Below, piece after piece: positions 1 to 11,048 of a stretch of DNA of 64,000 nt; within the stretch, counting starts at the first letter, position 1, and every line of letters begins with the position of its first letter. Position numbers and translations under genes: made by a program. The stretch is from Actinomycetota bacterium. GTDB taxonomy: Bacteria; Actinomycetota; Acidimicrobiia; Acidimicrobiales; Ilumatobacteraceae. The stretch spans positions 930,001 through 994,000 of the forward strand of contig CP064997.1 in NCBI GenBank assembly GCA_016700055.1. Reading direction: 5' to 3'. The notes below the pieces were generated by a model. The model did not search any database. It saw only the letters and a program-made list of their open reading frames with translations, and was not told the DNA's origin.

Positions 1-753
1 GGACGCGGCTGATCGTTTGGCCATCTCCACCAACGCCGCCGCCCGCCGCTGCGAGGCGGTGCGCACGGTCAACGAAGCCTTGTCGGCGAGCAGCAGTTGG
101 CGTTCCAGACGCTGTAGTTCGTTGGTGAACACCGCCCCCGATATCGCGTCGAGTTGGCCGTTGATCACCACGGTGCCGTCCAAGGTCGCGGACGCGTGCA
201 ACGTGTTGGCGCTTTCGTTGCGTTCGGCTTCTTCCTCGGCTGCGGCGGCGTCGGCGCGTTGGCGCCAGTACTTGACGAGCTGTTCGGCGTCGGGGAACGG
301 CAACCTGGAGCATTGGTCGACGAGCCATTGCTCGCTGTCGGCGAACGCGGCTTGGCAGGGTTCCTTGCGCGCCTTGGCGAACAGGTACACGTGATCCAAC
401 GACAGCCGACCAGCGTCGATCGCCGCTGCGGTCTTCGTCATCACCGCTAGGTCACGCGCCCGGGCGATCTCCACCCTGGCCGAATGCGTCGAGGTGTTCG
501 TCTCTCGGGCCAGGCGGTGGGCGGGGCTGCGCGACCCGTCGCCGGCCCACACCCCCCGCACGTCCCAGCGGCGGATCACAGCGGCGCGAGCCACACCCAA
601 CCGGGCGGTGCAGCGCTGCACCGCGATCGTCAACGCGTGCAATCTGTCGTCAGACAGACCGACGAGATCGAGCCGAGAGAGGGCATCGACACCGGCGTTC
701 AAAGCCGCCAGCGCCTCATCCTCGACCCCTACAACCCCAACTGCGGGTTCCAT
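1..753 (-). CDS. DUF222 / 13E12-repeat family protein, N-terminal part (runs off window)
   Basis: An uninterrupted frame of 251 codons reads leftward from the ATG at 753 and leaves the window at base 1, so the C-terminus is missing. The protein begins MEPAVGVVGVED and continues with the DUF222 signature: a helix rich in RCTARLGVARAAVIRRW (about residues 48-64), then SPAHRLARETNTSTHSAR and the AAAIDAGRLSLDHVYLF block typical of 13E12-repeat proteins. In this family an HNH nuclease domain normally follows the DUF222 part, so one is expected outside the window; this is inference. Family members are multicopy and common in actinobacteria. The gene has its own promoter containing a LexA-type box, described separately. 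A downstream ATG is possible, but the promoter spacing favours this start. Confidence 0.85.
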   Translation of the reverse strand, partial: MEPAVGVVGVEDEALAALNAGVDALSRLDLVGLSDDRLHALTIAVQRCTARLGVARAAVIRRWDVRGVWAGDGSRSPAHRLARETNTSTHSARVEIARARDLAVMTKTAAAIDAGRLSLDHVYLFAKARKEPCQAAFADSEQWLVDQCSRLPFPDAEQLVKYWRQRADAAAAEEEAERNESANTLHASATLDGTVVINGQLDAISGAVFTNELQRLERQLLLADKASLTVRTASQRRAAALVEMAKRSAAS

Positions 754-759
754 CAGACC

Positions 760-787
760 AGTATACGAACGTATGTTCGTCTTACAA
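760..787 (-). promoter_or_regulatory. LexA/SOS-box promoter of the DUF222 gene
   Basis: On the minus strand the hexamer TTGTAA (787-782) and TATACT (765-760) are 16 bp apart and read toward the DUF222 gene. Between and overlapping them lies ACGAACGTATGTTCGT (765-780), which contains CGAAC-N4-GTTCG, the Gram-positive/actinobacterial SOS box. The expected transcription start falls on or next to the A of the ATG at 753, so the mRNA would be leaderless. LexA bound here would cover the spacer and the -10. LexA boxes in front of 13E12-family genes are known from Mycobacterium tuberculosis. Confidence 0.75.
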
Positions 788-813
788 CCAACAATCGAAG
801 AAATCTGCCTACT

Positions 814-2397
814 TCACTGCGCGATGCCGAGTCGGCGTTCGGCCTCTTGGCGGGCCCACTGGTAGTCGGCCTTGCCGACGGCGGTGCGCTGCACGGTCGG
901 TACGAACTCGATCGCCTTCGGCGACTTGTAGTCGGCGACGAGCGTGCGGCAATGCGCGACCAGGTCGTCGACGCTGACCGTGGAGTCCGCGCGCAGCTGG
1001 ACGAGCGCGGTCACCTGCTGGCCCCAGCGCTCGTTGGGCGTGCCGACGACCACCGCGTCGAAGACGTCGGGGTGATGCTTCAGGGCCGCCTCGACCTCTT
1101 CCGGGTAGATCTTCTCTCCACCGGAGTTGATGCTGACCGACCCCCGGCCGAGCACGCTGATCGAGCCGTCGTCCTCGATGCGCGCGAAGTCGCCGGGGAT
1201 CACCCACCGCTTGCCGTCGAAGGTGGGGAACGTGGCTGCGGTCTTCTCCGGGTCCTTGAAGTAACCGAGGGGGATGTTGCCGCTGCGGGCGAGCTTGCCG
1301 ACCTCGCCCACCGCGCACTGGTGCCCGTCGTCGCCGAGCACGGTCGTGTCTGCTCCGGTGAAGAACCGGGGGGCGGCGTGGCCCTCGCCGGCGTCGGGGC
1401 GCGCGCCGGCCGCCCCTGTCTCGGACGCGCCGTAGCTGTCGAGGATGGCCACGTTCGGAAGCGCGTGGCGAAGCTGCTCACGCACGCTCGCGGAGAGCGG
1501 CGCACCTCCGTTGCCGATCGCGAACATGGCGGAGAGGTCGAAGTCGGGACGGTCGGGACGGAGCAGCGCCTCGGCGAGGGGCCGGGCCATCGCGTCGCCG
1601 ATGGTGCCGATGCTGTTCGCCCCCGAACGGGCGGCGAGCGACCAGACCTCGAGCGGGTCGAAATGGGGCAGCGAATACAACACGAAGACGCCCCCGGACG
1701 TGAACGCGTTGCCCATCATCCACTGGGCCCCGCCGTGCATCATCGGCCCGAGCCCCATCAGCCGCGCCTGGCCGAGCGCCGCCGCGGCCTCCTCGCCGAG
1801 CTGTTCGGCCCGCTCGATCGGCCTGTTCGCGCGTCCCGAGTTGAAGGCGGCGAGGAGGATGTCCTCGTGGCGCCAGATGACTCCTTTCGGCATGCCTGTG
1901 GTACCGCCGGTGTAGACGAGGTAGAGGTCGTCGGCCGTACGGCCGGGAAAGTCACGCTGCGGAGACGCCGCGCTGAGCGCGTCTTCGTACTCGTCGCCGA
2001 TGACCAGGCGGTGGCGCAGCCGCGGCAGCACGTCGCTGACGGCGTCGATCGCGTCGACGAACTGGGGCTGGGTGACGATCGCGACGCACTCGGCGTTGTC
2101 GTACAGATACCGCAGCTCAGCCGCGACGTAGCGGTGGTTCACGTTGATCGGGACCGCGCCGAGCTTCATGCATGCGTAGAAGCTCTCCACCCACTCGGCG
2201 CAGTTCGTGGCGTGGATGCCGACGTGGTCGCCGCGCTCGATGCCCGCCGAGCGCAGGTGGTTGGCGAGCCGGGTGATGCGCTCGTCGAGCTGGCCCCACG
2301 TGTACTCGACCTCGTTCGTGATCAGCGCCGGCTTGTCGGGGATCGCGTCGGCAACCACCTCGAACGTGTCGGCCAGCTGCAGCGCCCGTGCGACCAT
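814..2397 (-). CDS. FadD-type acyl-CoA synthetase (AMP-binding)
   Basis: A 527-residue member of the ANL adenylating superfamily that activates a carboxylic acid to its CoA thioester through an acyl-AMP. The P-loop-like motif VYTGGTTGMPKG is at about residues 161-172, SYGASETGAAG is the A5-type motif, and GDFARIEDDGSI with SGGEKIYPEEVE forms the hinge and C-terminal domain. The catalytic lysine region near the end reads TAVGKADYQ. Overall sequence (ITNEVEYTWGQLDER, GGAQWMMGNAF) resembles the mycobacterial FadD19/FadD17-like ligases acting on steroid side chains or branched acids; substrate is not determinable here. It starts 2 nt after the stop of the upstream hypothetical gene (2400-3518), so the two form an operon. 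Confidence 0.85.
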   Translation of the reverse strand: MVARALQLADTFEVVADAIPDKPALITNEVEYTWGQLDERITRLANHLRSAGIERGDHVGIHATNCAEWVESFYACMKLGAVPINVNHRYVAAELRYLYDNAECVAIVTQPQFVDAIDAVSDVLPRLRHRLVIGDEYEDALSAASPQRDFPGRTADDLYLVYTGGTTGMPKGVIWRHEDILLAAFNSGRANRPIERAEQLGEEAAAALGQARLMGLGPMMHGGAQWMMGNAFTSGGVFVLYSLPHFDPLEVWSLAARSGANSIGTIGDAMARPLAEALLRPDRPDFDLSAMFAIGNGGAPLSASVREQLRHALPNVAILDSYGASETGAAGARPDAGEGHAAPRFFTGADTTVLGDDGHQCAVGEVGKLARSGNIPLGYFKDPEKTAATFPTFDGKRWVIPGDFARIEDDGSISVLGRGSVSINSGGEKIYPEEVEAALKHHPDVFDAVVVGTPNERWGQQVTALVQLRADSTVSVDDLVAHCRTLVADYKSPKAIEFVPTVQRTAVGKADYQWARQEAERRLGIAQ

Positions 2398-2399
2398 CG

Positions 2400-3518
2400 C
2401 TAGATCTCCTTGTCGGTGTAGCCGTCGAGCAGGTCGGCGAAGCCGTACCGGTCATGGGGTCCGACGACCATCGTCTCGAACAAGCCGTACCCGACGTGAC
2501 CTTCGTACCGGAAGCGTGCACCGGCATCGACGATGCCGAACATGCGCGCCGCGCCCTCCGCCGTGGTGGTGTCGATGTGGACGCCTTCCACCTTCAGCGG
2601 GCCTTGCCACATCCCGTGGCGCCAGTCGGCGTCGTAGCCGTAGCCGGTACCGATGCCGATGTGCACCCGCACCAGCGACTCGACCTGGATCTCGATCGGC
2701 GTGCCGTCGGGTTCGTGCAGGTGCAGCGAGCCGCCCGTCGCCGTGCGCGTGCCGGGCTGCCACGTGAGCGCGTGCCCGGGGCTGCCGAGGTGCTCGGTGC
2801 GCCCGTCGTTCCACACCCGCACAGCCTCTTCGAGCACTCGGCTGCCGTCGCGGCGCTCCTGGATCATGACGAGCACGGTGTGGTCGTCGAAGCGGATCGG
2901 CGTGTACACCCAGAACCAGCTGAACGGCTCCTTCGCCCTGATGCCCTGCGGCTCGGCCTCGCCGACGGGGCGGATGCCCCACGACCGGTCGCGGGTGCCC
3001 CACCACCGCTCGGCATCGAGGTGCCAGCGATGGCCGGCGGCGGTGAGGGTGCCGTCCCAGCCCCCCGTCTGGGCGAGGCGCATGGTGTCGAAGATCGTCC
3101 GGCCGTGTTCACGGATGTAGTGCCGTGGCTCCTCGATCGCCGGAGAGGCTCCGGTCCAGGTCGCGTCGAGGGCCATCGCCCACTCGTTCTCCTCGCACAC
3201 GACGCGCAGCTTGTGCAGGGGCTCGATCACCTCGATGTGGAGCGGACCCACCCGGGGATGAAGCCGGTCGGCTCCGTCGAGCTCACGTGAGGCGCGCACC
3301 ACCCGGTGCTGGCCGTCGTGCCAGACCAGCAAGAACGCGTCCATCACGCCGAGGTTCGGATACACCCCGAGGCCGACGACGAACATCGCACTGCCGTCCA
3401 GGCTGAAGCCGTTGAAGTAGTACCGGTCGTAGAAGTTGCGGTCGCCGGTGCCCACGTGGCGCATCGGCTCGGCGAGCTGGTGGATCGGGTAGTCGTCGAG
3501 ACCCGAGAGGCTGGACAC
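2400..3518 (-). CDS. Conserved protein of unknown function, partner of FadD
   Basis: 372 residues from a GTG at 3518 (VSSLSGLDDYPIHQLAEPMRH). The frame is open further upstream, but that extension is low-complexity Arg/Ser sequence and runs into the next gene. No signal peptide or membrane segment is visible. Distinctive segments are NFYDRYYFNGFSLDG and GLGVYPNLGVMDAFLLVW near the N-terminus, RWWGTRDRSWGIRP in the middle and FSWFWVYTPIRFDDH after it. The alternating polar/hydrophobic pattern suggests a beta-rich fold. I do not recognise a named function. Direct coupling to the downstream acyl-CoA ligase suggests a role in lipid or steroid metabolism, which is inference only. Confidence 0.75.
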   Translation of the reverse strand: MSSLSGLDDYPIHQLAEPMRHVGTGDRNFYDRYYFNGFSLDGSAMFVVGLGVYPNLGVMDAFLLVWHDGQHRVVRASRELDGADRLHPRVGPLHIEVIEPLHKLRVVCEENEWAMALDATWTGASPAIEEPRHYIREHGRTIFDTMRLAQTGGWDGTLTAAGHRWHLDAERWWGTRDRSWGIRPVGEAEPQGIRAKEPFSWFWVYTPIRFDDHTVLVMIQERRDGSRVLEEAVRVWNDGRTEHLGSPGHALTWQPGTRTATGGSLHLHEPDGTPIEIQVESLVRVHIGIGTGYGYDADWRHGMWQGPLKVEGVHIDTTTAEGAARMFGIVDAGARFRYEGHVGYGLFETMVVGPHDRYGFADLLDGYTDKEI

Positions 3519-3537
3519 GCTCCGACCGTAGCGCCGC

Positions 3538-3882
3538 CTACGCGTGCAGGACGCAGGCCCGCGCCCACGGGATGGCGTCGAGACGCTCGGCGGGGATGGC
3601 CACGCCGCACGCCGCGCACTCGCCGTACCGGCCGGCGTCGAGACGGTCGAGCGCCGCCTGCACGTCGCGCTGCTGGCTCTCCAGGTCTCCGAGCATGACG
3701 AGGTCGTTCGCGCGTTCGACGTGCTCGGTCGCGATCTCGTCGGCACGCTCGGTCTCGCCTTCTGGCCCGTTGCCTCCGGCGAACACCGACAGCTCACCGC
3801 GCACGACGCTCAACTCACGGTTGAGCCGATCGAGCTCTTCTTGCAGCACGGCGCGAATCTGGACATCGCCCTCGGCGGACAT
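3538..3882 (-). CDS. DksA/TraR-family zinc-finger protein
   Basis: 114 residues from ATG 3882, with a strong GGAGGTG ribosome site 5 nt upstream. The N-terminal half is a coiled-coil hairpin (VQIRAVLQEELDRLNREL; DLESQQRDVQAALDRLDAGRYG), as in DksA. The C-terminus carries CAACGVAIPAERLDAIPWARAC, the TraR/DksA zinc finger. The usual fourth ligand is a Cys in a second CxxC; here the protein ends CVLHA, so the last ligand would be His or is lost. Family members bind in the secondary channel of RNA polymerase; small actinobacterial versions resemble CarD/RbpA-independent TraR-like proteins of unknown targets. It reads in the same direction as 2400-3518 but is separated by 19 bp. Confidence 0.85.
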   Translation of the reverse strand: MSAEGDVQIRAVLQEELDRLNRELSVVRGELSVFAGGNGPEGETERADEIATEHVERANDLVMLGDLESQQRDVQAALDRLDAGRYGECAACGVAIPAERLDAIPWARACVLHA

Positions 3883-4074
3883 GGCAACACCTCCAGCCGG
3901 TGCACTTCGCGCTCCAAGGATGCAACGGAGCCGCCCATCGCGGGAAGGACCCTCAGCCCGGACGGGCTGTGACCTCGGACCCTGTACGCGCGTTCTGGGG
4001 CTGTCGAGGTGTCTCGAACAGCCGACTAGCGTTGGCGAGAACGGTCCACAGGTCCACCACGGGAGGTAGTGCAG

Positions 4075-5409
4075 ATGACGACCTCGACCGACCCAGCCAG
4101 CTCCACCACCGCAGCGACGGAGGGAGGCGAAACGGTTGCCCAGGTGGTCGCTCCGCTCCTCGACTCTCTGTTGCGCTCTCGGCCGGCGGTGCGCCTTTCG
4201 TTCTGGGACGGGAGCGTCATCGAACCCCCCGGGCGGGCAGCCGCCGGCACGGTGCACATCCGCTCCGCCGATGCCGTGCGACGCATCCTCTGGGCGCCGG
4301 GCGAGCTCGGGCTCGGTCGCGCCTACGTGAGCGGCGACATCGACCTCGACGGGAACATGATCGATTTGGTGGCCGCCCTGCGCGACGCCGTCCCTCGCGC
4401 CGGCCTCAGTGCACGCGCGGTGTGGCCGGCCATCGTGGCTGCTCGCCGGCTGGGCGTGGTCGGCTCGCCGCCGCCACCGCCGCAGGAGGAGATCCGCCCC
4501 CGCGGCTGGCGCCACTCGCTGCGCCGCGACGCGGAGGTGGTCAGCCACCACTACGACGTCGGCAACGAGTTCTACGGGCTCGTCCTCGGGCCGGCGATGA
4601 CGTATTCGTGCGCGTACTTCGCCTCGCCCGACACCGGCCTGGCCGACGCCCAGGCCGCGAAGCACGAGCTGATCTGCCGCAAGCTCGGGCTGCACGAACG
4701 CCGAGGACTGCGCCTGCTCGACGTCGGTTGCGGCTGGGGGTCGATGGCGATGCACGCGGCCAAGCATCACGACGCCCAGGTCGTCGCCATCACCATCAGC
4801 AAGGAGCAGGCCGAGCACGCCCTGCGTCGGGTGATCCGGGCCGGCCTCGGCGGGCGGGTGGAGATCCGCCTGCAGGACTACCGCGAGCTCCAGGGCGAGC
4901 AGTTCGACGCGATCTCCTCGGTCGGGATGTTCGAGCACGTCGGACGGGCCAAGACCGAGCAGTACTTCTCGACGCTGCGCTCGCTGCTCGGCTCCGAGGG
5001 GCGCTTGTTGAACCACGCCATCTCGAGCGTCGACGGCTCCCGCCTGCCCAAACGGTCGTTCATGTACCGCTTCGTGTTCCCCGACGGCGAGCTGGCCGAC
5101 GTCGGCGACGTGGTGCTGGCGATGGAGGGCGCCGGGTTCGAGGTGCGCGACGTGCAATCGCTGCGTGAGCACTACGCGTCGACGCTGCGAGCCTGGGTGG
5201 GCAACCTCGAGTCCGATTGGGACCGCGCCGTCGAGCTCGTCGGCGCGGCCCGGGCGCGTGTGTGGCGCCTGTACATGGCCGGCTCGGCCGTCGGCTTCGA
5301 AGACGGCGGGATCAACGTGCACCAGGTGCTCGGCGTCGTGCCGAGCCCCTCCGGGTCGAGCGGCATGCCCGCCACCCGCGACGACTGGCGCGTCGTCGCC
5401 GACACCTAG
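4075..5409 (+). CDS. Cyclopropane-fatty-acyl-phospholipid synthase family methyltransferase
   Basis: 444 residues from ATG 4075, chosen over a GTG at 4069 because GGAGG (4062-4066) lies 8 nt before the ATG. SAM-dependent class I methyltransferase with motif I LLDVGCGWGS (about residues 214-223), preceded by the CFA-synthase hallmarks SHHYDVGNEFYGLVLGPAMTYS and CAYF. Later motifs SSVGMFEHVGRAKTEQYF and RRGLRLLDVG fit the family. The product methylenates or methylates unsaturated acyl chains in membrane phospholipids (cyclopropane, 10-methyl or mycolic-acid-type). The extra roughly 100-residue N-terminal domain is usual for Cfa. A 49-bp stem-loop element follows 10 nt after the stop. Confidence 0.9.
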   Translation: MTTSTDPASSTTAATEGGETVAQVVAPLLDSLLRSRPAVRLSFWDGSVIEPPGRAAAGTVHIRSADAVRRILWAPGELGLGRAYVSGDIDLDGNMIDLVAALRDAVPRAGLSARAVWPAIVAARRLGVVGSPPPPPQEEIRPRGWRHSLRRDAEVVSHHYDVGNEFYGLVLGPAMTYSCAYFASPDTGLADAQAAKHELICRKLGLHERRGLRLLDVGCGWGSMAMHAAKHHDAQVVAITISKEQAEHALRRVIRAGLGGRVEIRLQDYRELQGEQFDAISSVGMFEHVGRAKTEQYFSTLRSLLGSEGRLLNHAISSVDGSRLPKRSFMYRFVFPDGELADVGDVVLAMEGAGFEVRDVQSLREHYASTLRAWVGNLESDWDRAVELVGAARARVWRLYMAGSAVGFEDGGINVHQVLGVVPSPSGSSGMPATRDDWRVVADT

Positions 5410-5418
5410 CGCAGCCCG

Positions 5419-5469
5419 CGTTCTCGGTCGGATTTGTGACACATAGCGCGACTCATCCGACCGAGAACG
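5419..5469 (+). repeat. 49-bp stem-loop element, copy 1
   Basis: Perfect inverted arms GTTCTCGGTCGGAT / ATCCGACCGAGAAC (15 bp with the flanking C/G pair) enclose a 21-nt loop TTGTGACACATAGCGCGACTC. It lies between the convergent cyclopropane-synthase and acyl-CoA dehydrogenase genes. No T-tract follows, so it is not a classical intrinsic terminator. The same element recurs at 11053, 12270 and, inverted, at 46312. Confidence 0.9.
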
Positions 5470-5480
5470 GGTGGGGGGCG

Positions 5481-5525
5481 GGCGGCTCGGGCGGCTCGGG
5501 CCGCTCAGGCGGCTCGCGCGGCTCA
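5481..5525. repeat. 9-bp tandem repeat x5
   Basis: Five units of GGCGGCTCG with single-base variants run from 5481 to 5525. The last unit supplies the stop codon (5523-5525) of the leftward acyl-CoA dehydrogenase gene. No function is evident. Confidence 0.8.
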
Positions 5526-6661
5526 GATGACCGGAAGGCCGAGTCCGCGGGCGATGACGTGGCGCTGGATCTCGCTCGTGCCCTCGCCGATCTCGAGGAT
5601 CTTCGCGTCGCGGTAGAAGCGCACGATCGGGGTCTCCTCGATGAAGCCCGCGCCGCCGAACACCTGCGTGGCGACGCGTGCCGCCGACACGGCGGCCTCC
5701 GTCGAGTAGAGCTTGGCCATCGCCGCGGCCTGGCGGATCGGGCGTCCGTGATCCTTCAGCCACGCAGCCTTGTAGGTGAGGTTGCGAGCGTTCTCGACGG
5801 CCACGGCGAGGTCGGCGAGCGGGAACGACAACCCCTGGAACCGCCCGATCGGGGAACCGAACGCGTGGCGCTCCTGCGCGTAGGCGACGGCATGCTCCAA
5901 GCACGCCCTGGCGCAACCGAGGGCGAGGGCGGAGATCGCGATCCGGCCGTCGTCCAAGACGGTGAGGAAGTTGGCGAAGCCCTGTCCTGGCTCACCGAGC
6001 AGGTTCTCCGCGGGTACCCGGCAACCGTCGAGGGTGAGCCCGTGGGTGTCGCTCGCGTGCCAGCCGAGCTTGTCGTAGGCGGGCTCGACGATCAGCCCCG
6101 GCGTGCCGGCCGGCACGACGAACGCGGAGATGCCGTCGTCGGTGCGCGCGGTCACGGTGACGACCGACGTGATCGGCGTGCCGCAGTTCGTGATGAACGC
6201 TTTGCTGCCGTCGATCACCCACTCGTCACCGTCGCGCTTCGCGCGCGTCCGCGTCGCGCCGGCGTCGCTGCCACCGTCGGGCTCGGTCAGCCCAAAGGCT
6301 CCGAGTGCCCGGCCCGCGACGAGGTCGGGCAACCAGCGCTCCTGCTGGGTCTCGTCACCGAACTGGTGGATCGGGTTGGCACCGAGGCCGACCGCGGCGG
6401 ACAAGGTGATGCCGACCGATTGGTCGACGCGGCCCAGCTCTTCGATCGCGACGCAGAGGGAGGCGAAGTCGCCGCCGCTGCCGCCCCAGCGCTCGGGGAA
6501 GACCAGCCCGAACAGGCCCAGCTCGGCCATCGCGCCCACCGCCTCGAGCGGGAAGTGGTGCCGGCGGTCCCATTCGGCAGCGTGCGGCGCGATCTCGGCC
6601 TCGGCGAAGTCACGCACTACGCGGCGAAACGCCTCGTGCTCCTCGGACAGCTCCCACGCGG

Positions 6662-6665
<4 letters not shown>
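5523..6665 (-). CDS. Acyl-CoA dehydrogenase of the leucine/branched-chain block (FadE19-like)
   Basis: 380 residues, FAD-dependent alpha,beta-dehydrogenation of a short or branched acyl-CoA. Start is the GTG at 6665, whose GTGA overlaps the TGA of the upstream biotin carboxylase gene, so the genes are translationally coupled. Family signatures are FGLTEPDGGSDAGATRT (about 125-141), ITNCGTPITS and FGGAGFIEETPIVRFYRDAKI. The C-terminal IGEGTSEIQ has Glu at the usual catalytic position; true isovaleryl-CoA dehydrogenases have a small residue there, which favours a short/branched-chain enzyme like mycobacterial FadE19. The gene order accD1-accA1-fadE19 matches the M. tuberculosis Rv2502c-Rv2500c cluster. 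Confidence 0.9.
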
Positions 6666-8772
<2,107 letters not shown>

Positions 8773-8776
<4 letters not shown>

Positions 8777-10407
8777 ATCCGGAACACGCCGTAGGAGACC
8801 GGGTCGAGTGGCGCGCCGGCGGCGGCGCCGAGGGCGAGGCCGACCACCGTGCGGGTGTCACCCGGCTCGACGATCCCGTCGTCCCAGAGCCTCGCCGTCG
8901 CGTAGTACGGGTGGCCCTGCTCCTCGTACTGGTTGCGGATCGGGTCCTTGAACCGCTCCTCTTCGTCGGCCGTCCACTCGCCCGAGGCCTGCTCGATCTG
9001 CTCGCGGCGCACGGTGGCGAGCACGCTCGCCGCCTGCTCGCCGCCCATCACCGAGATGCGCGCGTTCGGCCACATCCACAAGAAGCGGGGTGAGTAGGCG
9101 CGGCCGCACATCGAGTAGTTGCCGGCGCCGAACGAGCCGCCGATGACGACGGTCAACTTCGGCACGCGCGCGCAGGCGACGGCGGTGACCATCTTCGCCC
9201 CGTGCTTCGCGATCCCCCCCGCCTCGTAGTCGCGCCCGACCATGAATCCGGTGATGTTCTGCAGGAACAGCAGGGGGATCGCCCGCTGGTCGCACAGCTC
9301 GACGAAGTGCGCGCCCTTCAGAGCGGACTCGGAGAACAGCACCCCGTTGTTGGCGACGATGCCAACCGGGTGACCCCAGATGCGGGCGAAGCCGGTGACG
9401 AGCGTGGAGCCGAAATCGTGCTTGAACTCGGCGAAGCGGCTGGCGTCGACGATGCGGGCGATCACCTCACGCACGTCGTACGTGGAGCGGTGGTCGCTCG
9501 GCACCACGCCGCCGAGGTCGGCCGGGTCGACGGTCGGCTCCACCGGCTGGTGCACCCGCCACGGCGGGGGCGCGGCCGGGGGCACCGTGGCGATGATGTC
9601 GCGCACGATCGCGAGCGCGTGCGCGTCGTCGTCGGCAAGGTGATCGACGACACCGGAGACGTGGGCGTGCACGTGCCCGCCACCCAGCTCCTCGGCAGTG
9701 ACGACCTCGCCGGTAGCTGCCTTTACTAGCGGTGGCCCGCCGAGGAAGATCGTGCCCTGGTCGCGCACGATCACCGCCTCGTCGCTCATCGCCGGGACGT
9801 ACGCGCCGCCTGCGGTGCACGAGCCGAGGACGGCGGCGACCTGGGGGATGCCGCGTGAGGACATCTGCGCCTGGTTGTAGAAGATCCGTCCGAAGTGGTC
9901 GCGGTCGGGGAACACCTCGTCCTGCGCGGGCAGGAACGCCCCGCCGGAGTCGACGAGGTAGACGCACGGCAGGCGGTTCTGCAGTGCCACCTCTTGAGCG
10001 CGCAGGTGCTTCTTGACCGTGATCGGGAAGTACGTTCCGCCCTTCACCGTCGCGTCGTTCGCCACGACGACGCAGTTGCGCCCGGCCACCCGCCCGACGC
10101 CGGTGATGATGCCCGCGGCAGGGGCGTCGCCGCCGTACATCCCATGGGCGGCGAGCGGCGAGAGCTCGAGGAACGGCGAACCGCGGTCGAGCAGCGACTC
10201 GACCCGGTCGCGGGGCAGCAGCTTGCCGCGGGCGACGTGGCGTTCACGCGACTGCTGCGAACCGCCGAGCGCGGCCTCGGCAGTGAGCCGGCGCAGGTCG
10301 TCGACCAGCAACTGCATCGCGTCCGCGTTGCGTCGGAACTGGTCCGAGCCCGGCTGCGCCGAGCTGGTCAGCACCGGCCAGCGGTGTTCCGTACCGTCGG
10401 ATGGCAC
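8773..10407 (-). CDS. accD1: Acyl-CoA carboxylase beta subunit: carboxyltransferase (methylcrotonyl-CoA carboxylase type)
   Basis: 544 residues from GTG 10407. The sequence around residues 150-230 (YLVDSGGAFLPAQDEVFPD, IFYNQAQMSSRGIPQVAA, GSCTAGGAYVPAMSDEA, GTIFLGGPPLVKAATGE) is the hallmark of 3-methylcrotonyl-CoA carboxylase beta subunits rather than propionyl-CoA carboxylases. The C-terminal half has NNGVLFSESALKGAHF and GGSFGAGNYSMCGRAY. The enzyme carboxylates 3-methylcrotonyl-CoA to 3-methylglutaconyl-CoA. A GTG at 10374 matches typical family N-termini and would leave more room for the divergent promoter; it may be the true start. No hydratase or HMG-CoA lyase gene lies in this block. 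Confidence 0.9.
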
Positions 10408-10415
10408 CCTGCAAC

Positions 10416-10431
10416 CTTAACGCGCACTAAG
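10416..10431. promoter_or_regulatory. Putative TetR operator between accD1 and its divergent regulator
   Basis: The only 36 bp between the two divergent starts contain the imperfect palindrome CTTAACGCGCACTAAG, with matching CTTA/TAAG ends and a GCGC core. This is the form and place expected for a self-regulating TetR repressor site. The assignment rests on position and symmetry alone. Confidence 0.5.
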
Positions 10432-10443
10432 TTCAAGCGCGCT

Positions 10444-11028
10444 ATGAACGTTCGCGCGGCGCCGATGACTCGGCGGGCCGAGCTGCTCGCGCTGGCGGCC
10501 GATCTGTTCGCCGAGCGGGGCTTCGCCAACGTCACCGTCGACGACCTGGGAGACGCGGCCGGGGTGTCCGGCCCAGCGCTGTACCACCACTTCGCCGGCA
10601 AGGAGGCGTTGCTCGGCGAGATGCTGGTCGGCATCAGCGAGCGACTGCTCGAAGGATGCGCGCAGATCGCGGCGGCGGGCGGCGGTGAACTGCTCACCCG
10701 GCTGGTCCGCTTCCACTGCGAGTTCGCCGTCGACGACCGCTCGTTGATCACCGTGCACATGCGCGACCTGGTGCACACCGCCGACGCCGACCGCCGACGC
10801 ATCCGCAGGCTGCAGGCGCGCTACACCGACGTGTGGGTGGACGCGATCGTCGCCGAGCACCCCGCCATCGATCCCCGTCGCGCCCGCGCCGCGGCCCATG
10901 CCGCGTTCGGGCTGATCAACTCCACCCCGTTCAGCGCGAGCCAGCCGCTGCCGAGGGCGCAGATGGTCGATCTGCTCGCCTCGATGGCTGCCGGCGCCCT
11001 CGCCAGCCTCCACCCCGCGCCGCGATGA
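10444..11028 (+). CDS. TetR-family transcriptional regulator
   Basis: 194 residues from ATG 10444; an in-frame ATG at 10465 is possible. The N-terminal helix-turn-helix is canonical: ELLALAADLFAERGFANVTVDDLGDAAGVSGPALYHHFAGKEALL (about residues 11-55, given in pieces: LFAERGF, VTVDDLG, GVSGPALYHHF). The C-terminal ligand domain is alpha-helical and resembles regulators of fatty-acid and branched-chain acyl-CoA genes. Divergent placement next to accD1 mirrors M. tuberculosis Rv2506 beside the accD1/accA1/fadE19 cluster. It probably represses the operon until an acyl-CoA intermediate binds; this is inference. Confidence 0.88.
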   Translation: MNVRAAPMTRRAELLALAADLFAERGFANVTVDDLGDAAGVSGPALYHHFAGKEALLGEMLVGISERLLEGCAQIAAAGGGELLTRLVRFHCEFAVDDRSLITVHMRDLVHTADADRRRIRRLQARYTDVWVDAIVAEHPAIDPRRARAAAHAAFGLINSTPFSASQPLPRAQMVDLLASMAAGALASLHPAPR

Positions 11029-11048
11029 CGGGTCCGGCGCGCCGCACC

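Noticed and set aside
484..2403. A 639-codon + strand frame over the acyl-CoA ligase
   Set aside because: Antisense of a clear AMP-binding enzyme; composition is that of a shadow frame.
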